Notes: a model not told the origin generated them from the sequence alone. Positions 42,731 to 51,804 are shown, counted from the first letter of the stretch. The stretch: 64,000 nucleotides of DNA from Sporosarcina sp. FSL K6-1508 (GCF_038007465.1 NZ_JBBOXF010000001.1:2677001-2741000); one strand, 5' to 3'. Numbers and translations: made by a program.

Positions 42731-43546
42731 GTGAATAAAGTTTTTAAAATACTTGTCTTTGGGTTAGTTGCTCTATTATTGACGGCGTGCAGTACTGTGG
42801 AAGCGAAAAAGGGCATGTCGGCACAAGACGTTTTCGCAAAAGCGAAAGAAGCATCTACTAAGCTGGAGAGTGTGCGCACAAATATCTCTTATGATGATTA
42901 TTGGAAAACGACTGCGCCCGAAGAGAAGCACAGTGTGAAGTATGAAATGACTTCGGATGCAACGTTAGAAACGCAAACATTTAAACAGACTGTGAAAGTG
43001 CGACCGATAGATGGAAACGCATGGGATGCAGAAGTAATTAAAGTGGGTAATCGTGTGTTCATCAAAGATAACCAAAAAAAGGTTTGGGAAGAATTACAAT
43101 CGGGTTCGATTTCTGAGCTATTTGGTTCGATGGTTGCAAATGTACACCCCACATTAAACTTGGACTTTTTTAACGAGTTTGCAAATGATTTTGTTTTGGA
43201 ACCAATTGACTATGGTTATAATTTAAAACTGTCTTTGTCGAGAGAACAATATAAAGAATTTAAAAAAATACTATTTCTTTCGAACGATGGAAGCGAAACC
43301 GACATGGATGTGTTAAACAGCGAGTTTCCGTTCATCAATAAGTTTGACATTGTTATTGGAATCGATAGCAAAACATTCTATATAACTGATTTCAAAATGA
43401 TGCTCGATACGACAACGTACTCAATGACACAAGTTGATGGTAATTCTCATCGTGTTAAACAGACACTAAATGCAGTTTATAGCCACTTTGATAATGTGGA
43501 TGAAGCAATAGTTCCCGCAGAAGTATTGGAAGCGGCGGCTAAATAA
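42731..43546 (+). CDS. Lipoprotein of the DUF6612/LppX-like type
   Basis: A 271-residue exported lipoprotein: basic start, hydrophobic helix and lipobox LLLTACS with the lipidated Cys near residue 20. The mature part is a single beta-rich domain of the kind found in Firmicutes lipoproteins with periplasmic LolA/LppX-like folds (SYDDYWKTTAPEEKHSVKYEM, YSMTQVDG). Function unknown. GTG at 42731 is chosen because GAAAGGA lies nine bases upstream and it gives a normal signal peptide; a longer frame from 42704 spoils it. Not part of the B. subtilis gene order, so an accessory insertion between tcdA and rarA. Confidence 0.75.
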   Translation: MNKVFKILVFGLVALLLTACSTVEAKKGMSAQDVFAKAKEASTKLESVRTNISYDDYWKTTAPEEKHSVKYEMTSDATLETQTFKQTVKVRPIDGNAWDAEVIKVGNRVFIKDNQKKVWEELQSGSISELFGSMVANVHPTLNLDFFNEFANDFVLEPIDYGYNLKLSLSREQYKEFKKILFLSNDGSETDMDVLNSEFPFINKFDIVIGIDSKTFYITDFKMMLDTTTYSMTQVDGNSHRVKQTLNAVYSHFDNVDEAIVPAEVLEAAAK

Positions 43547-43552
43547 AAAGCA

Positions 43553-43602
43553 ATATGCAAAACCCTCCCGAAAGTTAAACTTTTCAGGAGGGTTTTGCAT
43601 AT
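43553..43602. terminator. Bidirectional terminator between lipoprotein gene and rarA
   Basis: Perfect 16-base arms ATATGCAAAACCCTCC / GGAGGGTTTTGCATAT (43553-43568, 43587-43602). The stem is A/T-rich at its foot on both strands, serving the convergent genes. Confidence 0.88.
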
Positions 43603-43607
43603 TCTAT

Positions 43608-44894
43608 TCACTTCTTCTTGCGGAACTCTTTTAATCGATCGTAAATCGCAGCCATCTTTTTCTCTTCGCCTGCAATCACTGGCTTATAAAACTCTGTATT
43701 CTTTAATTTATCGGGTAGATATTGCTGATCAGTCCAGCCGCCGAATGAACCAAGTGGTGTGTCATGCGGGTATTTGTAACCGACATGTCCGAGCTTCGCC
43801 GCACCAGCATAGTGAGCGTCCCGTAAATGCAACGGAATGTCTCCAGTTTTACCTTCGTTGATCGCCTTTACAGCAGCGTCGAATGCCTTATAGGCCGAAT
43901 TTGATTTGGATGCCAGACACATTTCGATGACGGCATTCGCAAGGGGAATGCGTGCTTCCGGCATGCCGAGTCTCACTGCAGCTTCTGTTGCAGCAAGAAC
44001 GTGCGGGCCCACCTCTGGTGAAGCTAATCCGATATCTTCATAAGCCATGACGAGCAAGCGTCTATTTACAGCAATTAGATCGCCGGTTTCAAGAAGGTTT
44101 GCGAGATAATAAATTGCTGCATTGGCGTCGCTGCCGCGGACCGACTTTTGAAGGGCAGACAATAAGTTGTAAAAATGTGAACCTTTTTTATCTCCGAATA
44201 AACCAATTCTTCCAAGCAAGTTTTCAAGTAGCCAGTCTTCAATAACTATTTTTCCATCTTCTTCATCACTTGCCGATACAGCTGACTCCAGAACAGTTAA
44301 CGCTTTTCGGGCATCACCATTCACACCTTCTGAAATCAAAGTAAGCTGTTCTACTGTTATCTCAATTGCCATTTTTCCAAGGCCGCGTTCTTCATCTGCT
44401 AGAGCCCTGTGAAGTACTTCCAACAAATCTTCCGATTCTAACCTGGATAATTGGCGAATTTCACCGCACCTGGAACGTATCGCGGGATTGACATCATGGT
44501 ATGGATTTTCAGTTGTTGCTCCTATTAGGACAATCGAGCCACTTTCAACATGGGGCAGTAATGTATCTTGCTGTAATTTGTTGAAACGATGAATTTCATC
44601 GAGGAACAATAATACTTTTCCTGTAATTCGTGCTTCTGCTACCACTTCTTCGACATCTTTCTTCCCTGAAACTGTCGCATTCATGGCGATGAATGGCAGA
44701 TTGCTAGTACCCGCGATTGCGTGGGCAAGTGAGGTTTTACCGATACCCGGTTCCCCATAAAGCAGCATCGAAGGAACGTGCCCATTTTTTATCATCCGGT
44801 ACAGTGCGGTCTTCTCACCGATAATATCTTTCTGTCCCGCAATTTCATCTATATTTCTTGGGCGCATGCGAAACGCCAATGGTTCGTTATGCAA
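43608..44894 (-). CDS. rarA: Replication-associated recombination protein RarA (MgsA)
   Basis: About 428 residues of AAA+ clamp-loader-like protein acting at stalled forks. Start HNEPLAFRMRPRNIDEIAGQ, Walker A LLYGEPGIGKTSLAHAIAG, Walker B LLFLDEIHRFNK, sensor LIGATTENPYHDVNPAIRSR and the C-terminal tetramerisation region with HYAGAAKLGHVGYKYPH. TTG at 44894 is preferred as start because GAGGAG lies eight bases upstream; the frame is open 51 bases further. In B. subtilis it is yrvN, next to cymR and divergent from it, as here. Confidence 0.95.
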   Translation of the reverse strand: MHNEPLAFRMRPRNIDEIAGQKDIIGEKTALYRMIKNGHVPSMLLYGEPGIGKTSLAHAIAGTSNLPFIAMNATVSGKKDVEEVVAEARITGKVLLFLDEIHRFNKLQQDTLLPHVESGSIVLIGATTENPYHDVNPAIRSRCGEIRQLSRLESEDLLEVLHRALADEERGLGKMAIEITVEQLTLISEGVNGDARKALTVLESAVSASDEEDGKIVIEDWLLENLLGRIGLFGDKKGSHFYNLLSALQKSVRGSDANAAIYYLANLLETGDLIAVNRRLLVMAYEDIGLASPEVGPHVLAATEAAVRLGMPEARIPLANAVIEMCLASKSNSAYKAFDAAVKAINEGKTGDIPLHLRDAHYAGAAKLGHVGYKYPHDTPLGSFGGWTDQQYLPDKLKNTEFYKPVIAGEEKKMAAIYDRLKEFRKKK

Positions 44895-45024
44895 AATGAT
44901 CACTCCTCGCAGTACATCCGTTCCTCTATTATACACATTAGACAAACGTAAATCATTTTAAGGAAGCCTGGAGGTCAGTTATGCTATAATATTTTGAAGC
45001 AATCGTAAAAAGGACGGGATATAA

Positions 45025-45444
45025 ATGAAGATTTCTACAAAAGGCCGATATGGGTTGACAATCGTGGTCGAACTCGGTGCCAAATACGGAGAAGGTCCTG
45101 TACCGCTCCGCAAAATCGCTGAAGAACAGAAGTTGTCTGAAGCATATCTTGAACAGCTTATTCCGCCGCTTCGTAATAGTGGCATTGTGAAAAGTGTCCG
45201 CGGCGCTTATGGTGGATATATGTTGGCCAAGCCTCCGGTAGAAATTACGGCTGGAGATGTTATTCGCATTCTTGAAGGTCCTATTCAACTTGTAGAGGGG
45301 CTGGAAGGATCCGATATTCCTCAGCAAGAGCTATGGAAGCGAATCGGCGAAGCAGTCCGTAGTGTACTTGATACTACAACGATTGAAGATTTAATGAAAT
45401 CCGCTGAAGCAGATGACCGTGATAGTTATATGTTTTACATTTAA
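45025..45444 (+). CDS. cymR: Rrf2-family transcriptional regulator CymR
   Basis: A 139-residue winged-helix protein: MKISTKGRYGLTIVVELG, recognition helix LSEAYLEQLIPPLRNSGIVKSVRG and wing GGYMLAKPPVEIT. CymR represses cysteine uptake and synthesis genes in complex with the cysteine synthase CysK. No Cys-cluster for iron-sulfur binding is present, unlike IscR. It lies 12 bases upstream of a cysteine desulfurase gene, as in B. subtilis (cymR-yrvO-mnmA). TATAAT at 44985-44990 is a likely -10 box. Confidence 0.93.
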   Translation: MKISTKGRYGLTIVVELGAKYGEGPVPLRKIAEEQKLSEAYLEQLIPPLRNSGIVKSVRGAYGGYMLAKPPVEITAGDVIRILEGPIQLVEGLEGSDIPQQELWKRIGEAVRSVLDTTTIEDLMKSAEADDRDSYMFYI

Positions 45445-45456
45445 AGGGGTCTTATT

Positions 45457-46599
45457 ATGAGGAAAATTTATTTAGATCATGCTGCAACAACGCCAGTACA
45501 TCCGGCAGTAAGTGCGGCTTATATAAAAATTCTTGAATCAGTTTTTGGTAACCCTTCCAGTATTCACAGTTATGGCAGGGATTCCCGAAAATGGCTTGAT
45601 GAAGCAAGAAAAACATTTGCACAATCAATTCATGCAGAACCGGCGGAAATTATTTTCACCTCGGGCGGCACGGAAGCAGACAATGCTGCAATTTTCGGAA
45701 CTGCTATGGCGATGAAAGCCAAAGGAAACCATATTATCACAACAAATATTGAACACCATGCCGTATTAATTCCATGTAAACAACTAGAACTGCTAGGCTT
45801 TGATGTAACCTACTTGGAAGTGAATGAATATGGACAAATAACTGAGGAACAAGTGAAAAATGCACTGACTGACAAAACGATTCTTGTAACGATCATGTAT
45901 GGGAATAACGAAGTGGGTACCATTCAACCGATCCGTGAAATTGGGGCATTGCTGAAAGGGCACCAAACCGTTTTCCATACGGATGCTGTACAAGCTTATG
46001 GACTCGTTCCGATTCATGTGGATGAACTCGGTGTCGATCTGTTATCGGTGTCGGCTCATAAATTAAACGGTCCCAAAGGAATAGGCTTCCTATACCAGCG
46101 CAAAGGATTTGATACAACACCGCTTCTTTTCGGCGGGGAGCAAGAACGAAAACGGCGTGCAGGCACGGAAAACCTTCCAGCAATTGTTGCTTTTTCAGAA
46201 GCAGTGACGATTGCGCAACAGGCGATGGAACAAAACACAGTTAAATATAACAACTTTGCGTCACTAATGACTGCTGTATTTGATGAACAAGCTGTCGCTT
46301 ATGACGTTTCCGTGAAAAGTGCGGAAAAACTGCCGCATATTGTGAATATCAGCTTTCCAGGAACAGATATTGAATCACTGCTTGTTAATCTTGATATGGC
46401 GGGTATTGCTGTCTCCAGTGGGTCTGCATGTACCGCAGGTTCACTCGACCCGTCGCATGTCTTGACTGCTATGTTCGGTGAAGGTTCTCCAAAATTACGA
46501 AATTCAGTCCGTTTCAGTTTTGGCCTTGGGCTTACTGAGGAAACGATTAAGGAAGCAGCTGAAATAATTGCTGAAATCGTTAAACGGTCTGTCAAATGA
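45457..46599 (+). CDS. Cysteine desulfurase (YrvO type)
   Basis: A 380-residue PLP enzyme that takes sulfur from cysteine and feeds it to MnmA for 2-thiouridine in tRNA. PLP lysine Lys202 in SVSAHKLNGPKG, the PLP-phosphate region FTSGGTEADN, and the sulfur-carrying Cys325 in SSGSACTAGS are present. It lies between cymR and mnmA, the dedicated partner. This group is IscS/NifS-like class I, and the context points to YrvO rather than SufS. Confidence 0.94.
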   Translation: MRKIYLDHAATTPVHPAVSAAYIKILESVFGNPSSIHSYGRDSRKWLDEARKTFAQSIHAEPAEIIFTSGGTEADNAAIFGTAMAMKAKGNHIITTNIEHHAVLIPCKQLELLGFDVTYLEVNEYGQITEEQVKNALTDKTILVTIMYGNNEVGTIQPIREIGALLKGHQTVFHTDAVQAYGLVPIHVDELGVDLLSVSAHKLNGPKGIGFLYQRKGFDTTPLLFGGEQERKRRAGTENLPAIVAFSEAVTIAQQAMEQNTVKYNNFASLMTAVFDEQAVAYDVSVKSAEKLPHIVNISFPGTDIESLLVNLDMAGIAVSSGSACTAGSLDPSHVLTAMFGEGSPKLRNSVRFSFGLGLTEETIKEAAEIIAEIVKRSVK

Positions 46600-46622
46600 A
46601 ACGATAAAGGATGAAAAATAGA

Positions 46623-47744
46623 ATGCAAACAATTAAATCACCAGCAGAAACACGTGTTGTTGTGGGTATGTCGGGCGGCGTAGATTCGTCGGTGGCAGCA
46701 CTGTTGCTAAAAGAACAAGGCTATGAAGTCATTGGCATATTCATGAAAAATTGGGACGACACTGACGAATTCGGTGTCTGTACAGCTACGGAAGATTATG
46801 AAGATGTTATCAGTGTCTGCAATGATATCGGAATACCTTATTATGCAGTCAATTTCGAAAAACAATATTGGGATAAAGTATTTACGTATTTCCTAGAAGA
46901 ATATAAAGCGGGACGTACTCCGAATCCCGATGTCATGTGTAATAAAGAAATCAAGTTCAAGGCCTTCCTTGAACATGCAATGAGTCTTGGAGCGGATTAT
47001 TTGGCAACGGGTCATTATGCACAAGTCGTAGAAGTAGATGGCGGCGTTTCAATGTTGCGCGGAAAAGATGCAAATAAAGACCAGACGTATTTCTTGAATC
47101 AGCTAACACAGGAACAGTTGCAAAAAGTGATGTTCCCAATTGGCAATATGGAAAAAAGTGCCGTTCGTGAAAAAGCGGTTGAAGCAGGGCTTTCGACAGC
47201 GGCGAAAAAGGATTCCACGGGTATTTGTTTCATCGGAGAGCGGAATTTCAAGGAATTCCTTGGTCAATATCTTCCTGCTCAACCAGGAGATATGACGACG
47301 ATGGAAGGCGAAACTGTAGGCCGTCATGACGGACTCATGTACTATACGATTGGTCAACGTCACGGTCTTGGTATTGGCGGAGCTGGAGAACCTTGGTTTG
47401 TAATCGGGAAAGACTTGAAAGAAAATGTGCTTCTCGTTGGCCAAAACTTTGATAATGATGCGCTTTATTCTGACAGTCTAACAGCAATTGATGTCAGTTT
47501 CTCTACTGCTAGAGAACTGCCGAAAACATTTAGCTGCACGGCAAAGTTCCGCTACCGTCAACCAGATACACATGTAACGGTTGAGCTTGATGGCTTAGGG
47601 AATGCAATTGTACGCTTTGCAGAACCTGTCCGGGCAATCACACCTGGGCAGGCTGTTGTTTTCTATGACGGGGACGAGTGCCTTGGCGGAGGAACAATCG
47701 ATACAGTTATAAAAAATGGTAAACAACTTGATTATGTTGGATAA
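46623..47744 (+). CDS. mnmA: tRNA-specific 2-thiouridylase MnmA
   Basis: About 373 residues; thiolates uridine-34 of Lys, Glu and Gln tRNAs. PP-loop VVGMSGGVDSSVAA near the N-terminus, catalytic cysteines in NPDVMCNKEIKF and STGICFIGERNF, and the C-terminal beta domain with TPGQAVVFYDGDECLGGG. ATG codons at 46611 and 46623 are in frame; AAAGG abuts the first, so the second is preferred. It follows the desulfurase that supplies its sulfur. Confidence 0.97.
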   Translation: MQTIKSPAETRVVVGMSGGVDSSVAALLLKEQGYEVIGIFMKNWDDTDEFGVCTATEDYEDVISVCNDIGIPYYAVNFEKQYWDKVFTYFLEEYKAGRTPNPDVMCNKEIKFKAFLEHAMSLGADYLATGHYAQVVEVDGGVSMLRGKDANKDQTYFLNQLTQEQLQKVMFPIGNMEKSAVREKAVEAGLSTAAKKDSTGICFIGERNFKEFLGQYLPAQPGDMTTMEGETVGRHDGLMYYTIGQRHGLGIGGAGEPWFVIGKDLKENVLLVGQNFDNDALYSDSLTAIDVSFSTARELPKTFSCTAKFRYRQPDTHVTVELDGLGNAIVRFAEPVRAITPGQAVVFYDGDECLGGGTIDTVIKNGKQLDYVG

Positions 47745-47757
47745 GGGGAAGTTGACT

Positions 47758-48423
47758 ATGGAATTCAATGAAATTGGAATCGCCGCGCTGCAAAACGGTG
47801 AATATGAAAAAGCAGTCGAATCATTTATGCAAGGGGTCGAAAAGGATCCCGAAAATGCAGTCGGCTATATCAACTTAGGGAATGTTTTCGCTTCACTTGG
47901 AGATGCTGAAAGAGCGGAACCATTTTTCCAAAAGGCGATCACACTTGATCCTGAAGCGGGCACAGCGTTTTATGGTCTTGCCAATCTTTATTACAATAAA
48001 GAACGTTTTGAAGAAGCAGCAAAACTATATGAAAAGGCAATCCGTCAAGGTGTTGAAGAGGCTGACGTTTATTTCATGCTCGGCAAAAGTCTTGAACGAT
48101 CTAATAATGAAAAGTTAGCATTGCCCTATTTACAGCGTGCAGCTGAATTGGCTCCGGACGATCTTGAAATCCGTTTGTCCTATGGAATTGTCCTTGCAAA
48201 TTTAGAACTATTCAAAGAAGCAGGGAATGAATTCCGTTTTATCATCGAACAAGACGAAGAAAATGCTGACGCTCAATACAATCTTGGTTTTTTGTATGCA
48301 GTATCGACAGAACAGAAACAAGATGCACTTTATCATCTTGAAAAAGCGTTTACGATCGATCCGGAACACGTCCAGGCACGCTATATATATGACATGATTC
48401 AACTGGGTGAAGAAGGAAAATAA
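47758..48423 (+). CDS. TPR-repeat protein YrrB-like
   Basis: A 221-residue protein made of about six tetratricopeptide repeats (for example AVGYINLGNVFASLGDAERA and AGTAFYGLANLYYNKERFEEA), each about 34 residues, acidic overall with no signal peptide. YrrB-type proteins are presumed scaffolds; the partner is unknown. ATG at 47758 with AAGGGGAAG upstream is chosen over an earlier in-frame start inside mnmA. It lies between mnmA and recD2 as in B. subtilis. Confidence 0.9.
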   Translation: MEFNEIGIAALQNGEYEKAVESFMQGVEKDPENAVGYINLGNVFASLGDAERAEPFFQKAITLDPEAGTAFYGLANLYYNKERFEEAAKLYEKAIRQGVEEADVYFMLGKSLERSNNEKLALPYLQRAAELAPDDLEIRLSYGIVLANLELFKEAGNEFRFIIEQDEENADAQYNLGFLYAVSTEQKQDALYHLEKAFTIDPEHVQARYIYDMIQLGEEGK

Positions 48424-48438
48424 GAAGGGGTGGCGGTG

Positions 48439-50889
48439 ATGGAAGGGAACAACGGAGTGGGGAATACGGATGAAATCTTTTTAATTGGCCGACCGGTCGT
48501 AACGATCTTCCATAACCCTGACAGCCTTTTTACAATTGCGAAACTAAAAGTTCGTGAAACCAATAGCGGGAACGAAGATAAAGAAATCATCGTTAAAGGC
48601 AGTTTTCCACAGTTGAATCCAGAAGATGACTACAAATTTACGGGTAAGCTTGTCAATCATCCAACATACGGAGCACAGTTCGATGTGCATACGTTTGCAA
48701 AAGAGATGCCTGCAACGGAAACGGGCCTTGTGCATTATTTATCGGGAGATTTGTTTCCGGGCATCGGGATGAAGACAGCTCAAACAATCGTCAAAAAACT
48801 TGGCAAGGATGCTATTAAAAAGATACTAGACAACCCCGCAGTGCTCAGTACCATACCTAAACTAACCGATGACAAGAAAGAGACATTGGTTTCTGTACTT
48901 GAACAGAATATGGGGCTAGAGCGGACGATTATCCAGTTGAATGAGTGGGGATTCGGCCCGCAAATTGCCATGCGAATTTATCAAAAGTATCGAGAAGAAG
49001 CGATTTCACAGCTAACTGAAAATCCATATCAGCTTATTGAAGAGATTGAAGGAATCGGTTTCCAGCGTGCCGACGAACTCGGAAAGAATCTTGGTATTAC
49101 GGGAAATCATCCCTCAAGAATCAAAGCAGCCATCCTCCACTCGATGAATCAGGCCGTGCAATCAGCCGGACATGTATTTGTTGAAGCAGAAGCGGTTTTG
49201 CCGGAAGTGAAAAGATTGCTTGAAATGAGCCAACGAATAGATATTCAATTTTCAGATATTTCCCAGGCAATTATTGAGCTTGTAGGTGAAGGAAAACTAT
49301 CTGCTGAAGAACGACGATTATACATACCGTCCCTTTACTTTTCTGAAATCGGCATCGCAACTAAGCTCGAACGGATTATGGAAAATGATACAGCCGATCA
49401 GTTTCCGGTGTCTGAAATTAGAAAAGCGGTTGGAGAAGTTGAAGAGCGGCTTAATGTCAATTATGCAGAAACACAAGTGGCGGCGATTGAAACTGCACTT
49501 CATTCTCCTTTAATGATTTTAACAGGCGGTCCAGGTACAGGAAAAACAACTGTTATACGAGGATTCGTTGAAGTATATGCTGAATTGCATGGATTGTCGC
49601 TTGATCCAAAAGAGTATGCCAAAAAGAAAGAACCGTTCCCGATTGTATTAGCGGCACCGACTGGGCGCGCTGCAAAGCGTATGTCGGAATCTACCGGATT
49701 ACCAGCAATGACAATCCATCGCCTGCTTGGGTTTAACGGGCAGGAAAAGGAAGAAGAGACCGAACGGGAAGTGGAAGGGCGCCTTATCATCATTGATGAA
49801 ATGTCGATGGTTGACACATGGCTTGCTCATCAGCTATTAAAGGCGCTGTCTAATGATGTTCAATTGCTATTCGTCGGAGATCAAGATCAGTTACCGCCGG
49901 TCGGACCAGGTCAAGTGTTGCGAGATATGCTGGATTCAGGCAAAGTTCCAGTCATTGAGCTGACTGAAGTTTTCCGGCAAAGTGAAGGCTCATCCATTAT
50001 CGAAATGGCACATATGATCAAACGGTCTGAATGGACAGAGGATATTACGAAGAAGACCTCAGATCGTTCATTTATAAAAGCGGGCAGTGACCGAATCCTT
50101 GAAGTCGTTGAGCAAGTCGTCAAAAATGCAATCACTAAAGGTCATCTTATAAAGGACATCCAAGTACTTGCGCCGATGTATAGAGGGCCTGCCGGTATTG
50201 ATGGTTTGAACAAAATGATTCAAGAAATGGTCAATCCGCCCGGACCAAAACGGAAAGAAGTCGTTTTTGGTGAAGCGATTTACCGGATTGGAGATAAGGT
50301 GCTCCAGCTTGTCAATCAACCTGAAAGTAATGTTTTCAACGGAGATATGGGTGAAGTCATTGCGATTATTAAGGCAAAAGAAACAATAGATAAAAAAGAG
50401 TTGCTTGTTGTTTCGTATGATGGCATAGAAGTTACCTATGAACGAAGTGACCTCAATCAGCTCACTCTTGCGTATTGTTGTTCGATTCATAAATCCCAGG
50501 GCAGCGAATTTCCAATTGTAATTATGCCTATCGTTCGCGGCCACCGTAAAATGTTGCGACGCAATTTGTTGTACACTGGCATCACTCGTGCGAAGAACTT
50601 CCTCATCCTGTGCGGTGAGCCTGAAGAGTTTAGGGCTGGTATTGCGCGGACCGACGAATTAGAGCGACAAACGACTCTAAAAGAGCGGCTAAATGGTGAC
50701 GTCGTTGAACCCGTAGCGACGGAGGTACCGGAGCGTGAAAATACAGGCGTTACTGAAGAGGCGAACCAAAGTTCGGGTGATTCTGAACCCGTAGTTTTTG
50801 AACTGACGATGGGAACATTCCTGACAATCGATCCACTGATTGGAATGAAAGGGGTAACACCCTATGAATTTCTTGAAGCTTCCGATTGA
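48439..50889 (+). CDS. recD2: ATP-dependent DNA helicase RecD2
   Basis: About 816 residues; a 5'-3' SF1B helicase acting in replication fork repair outside RecBCD. The N-terminal region (about 1-340) has OB fold and helix-hairpin-helix units (GIGFQRADELGKNLGIT). Helicase motifs follow: GGPGTGKTTVIRGF (motif I, about 363-376), APTGRAAKRMSE (Ia), IIDEMSMVD (II), GDQDQLPPVGPG (III), and CSIHKSQGSEFP, NLLYTGITRAK (V-VI). An extra C-terminal tail rich in Glu/Thr follows residue 750. ATG 48439 preferred over GTG 48430 because AGAAGGGG directly abuts the latter. Confidence 0.96.
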   Translation: MEGNNGVGNTDEIFLIGRPVVTIFHNPDSLFTIAKLKVRETNSGNEDKEIIVKGSFPQLNPEDDYKFTGKLVNHPTYGAQFDVHTFAKEMPATETGLVHYLSGDLFPGIGMKTAQTIVKKLGKDAIKKILDNPAVLSTIPKLTDDKKETLVSVLEQNMGLERTIIQLNEWGFGPQIAMRIYQKYREEAISQLTENPYQLIEEIEGIGFQRADELGKNLGITGNHPSRIKAAILHSMNQAVQSAGHVFVEAEAVLPEVKRLLEMSQRIDIQFSDISQAIIELVGEGKLSAEERRLYIPSLYFSEIGIATKLERIMENDTADQFPVSEIRKAVGEVEERLNVNYAETQVAAIETALHSPLMILTGGPGTGKTTVIRGFVEVYAELHGLSLDPKEYAKKKEPFPIVLAAPTGRAAKRMSESTGLPAMTIHRLLGFNGQEKEEETEREVEGRLIIIDEMSMVDTWLAHQLLKALSNDVQLLFVGDQDQLPPVGPGQVLRDMLDSGKVPVIELTEVFRQSEGSSIIEMAHMIKRSEWTEDITKKTSDRSFIKAGSDRILEVVEQVVKNAITKGHLIKDIQVLAPMYRGPAGIDGLNKMIQEMVNPPGPKRKEVVFGEAIYRIGDKVLQLVNQPESNVFNGDMGEVIAIIKAKETIDKKELLVVSYDGIEVTYERSDLNQLTLAYCCSIHKSQGSEFPIVIMPIVRGHRKMLRRNLLYTGITRAKNFLILCGEPEEFRAGIARTDELERQTTLKERLNGDVVEPVATEVPERENTGVTEEANQSSGDSEPVVFELTMGTFLTIDPLIGMKGVTPYEFLEASD

Positions 50890-50914
50890 CAAGAAGGCGG
50901 AACTTTTCTATAAT
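50886..50914 (+). promoter_or_regulatory. Consensus sigma-A promoter of the alaS leader
   Basis: TTGACA (50886-50891), 17-base spacer, TATAAT (50909-50914): both hexamers match consensus exactly. The -35 box overlaps the recD2 stop codon (50887-50889), so alaS has its own strong promoter. Confidence 0.85.
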
Positions 50915-50934
50915 CCAATTAAGAAATCATTGTG

Positions 50935-51172
50935 ACCATATATAAATACGTTGACGGAGAAAGTAGGCATGTTTACTCGTTCAGAAAGGTGCTTCTTGGC
51001 TGAAAAGGCACTCGTGTAAAATGTTGAAAAGCTACTCCAGAGTGCAGCTCATCCCTGCCGTCCGCCGCGTTAAGGCAACCAGAGATGCCGGATACAACTT
51101 TTCCGGTAATTAGGGTGGTACCGCGAGACTAACATCTTCGTCCCTTGCATTAGGGGCGGGGATTTTTTTGCG
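50935..51172 (+). ncRNA. T-box riboswitch (alanyl) of alaS
   Basis: Stem I begins GTTGACGGAGAAAGTA. The specifier loop TTGAAAAGCTACTCC places GCT (51031-51033, Ala) at the codon position. The T-box motif AGGGTGGTACCGCGAG is at 51112-51127 and the terminator at about 51139-51170 (CGTCCCT/AGGGGCG then seven T). The expected gene alaS starts 680 bases later, because a repeat region intervenes. Confidence 0.92.
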
Positions 51173-51294
51173 CTCACAGAATGTGAGCGTGCACCGGAGA
51201 GGGATTGAACTGCATCCCTCCTTATTGCGACAGGAAGTTGCGACCTTAGGCTGCCTTCCTTCAGTGGTTTGCAATAAGAACCACGAAGTTGCAA

Positions 51295-51804
51295 CTATAT
51301 ATATTGAACAAAAGAATACCCATACAAACTGAGCGTAGGCGCCTTAAAAGGGGTAGCCGAAGCCATAAGACTGACGGGCGAAGCTGTCTGGCTTATGGGA
51401 GGCCACTGAAAAAGTTCTTTTTTTAGTAAGAACTAGTTGATTGTAGTGGAGAGCGGCGACTCCAGCGGGAACAGAAAACAAAGATAGGAAGAGAAAGTTC
51501 ACTCTTCCTTAGCTGAAGACCCCGCAGGAAGAGCCGTTACGAAGAACGGCTTTTGCGAGCAAAAGCGCTAGCGTTGGGGCACAGGGCAAGAATGCCTTAA
51601 TTTCTGCAAAGAACACAGAAATACGGCAAATCGAACCCTTCGCTGTTCGATTAGCTGAAGCCGTGCCCGCGGAAAGCGTCCGCTCGGAACGGAAATCAAC
51701 GGGATTGAAGGAAATGGTACTTTTTCAGTACCCTCGCTTATGGCGGGAGGCATCCCCGAGCGCCGCAGCACCTTCAACGGGATTCTTTATTTCAACATAT
51801 ATAG
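51295..51804. repeat. 510-bp structured element with terminal inverted repeats (long copy A)
   Basis: Ends CTATATATATTGAAC... (51295-51320) and ...TTTCAACATATATAG (51779-51804) are inverted repeats, 22 of 26 positions. Inside are an outer stem GCCATAAG/CTTATGGC (51362-51369, 51737-51744) and an 11-base inverted repeat ACTGAAAAAGT/ACTTTTTCAGT (51405-51415, 51719-51729), enclosing a core with GAGAGCGGCGACTCCAGCGG, GACCCCGCAGGAAG and CCGTGCCCGCGGAAAGCG. Such cores are common repeats in Sporosarcina/Lysinibacillus-like genomes (recall, not searched). No coding capacity. The stretch 51173-51294 before it has another repeat-like segment. Confidence 0.75.
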
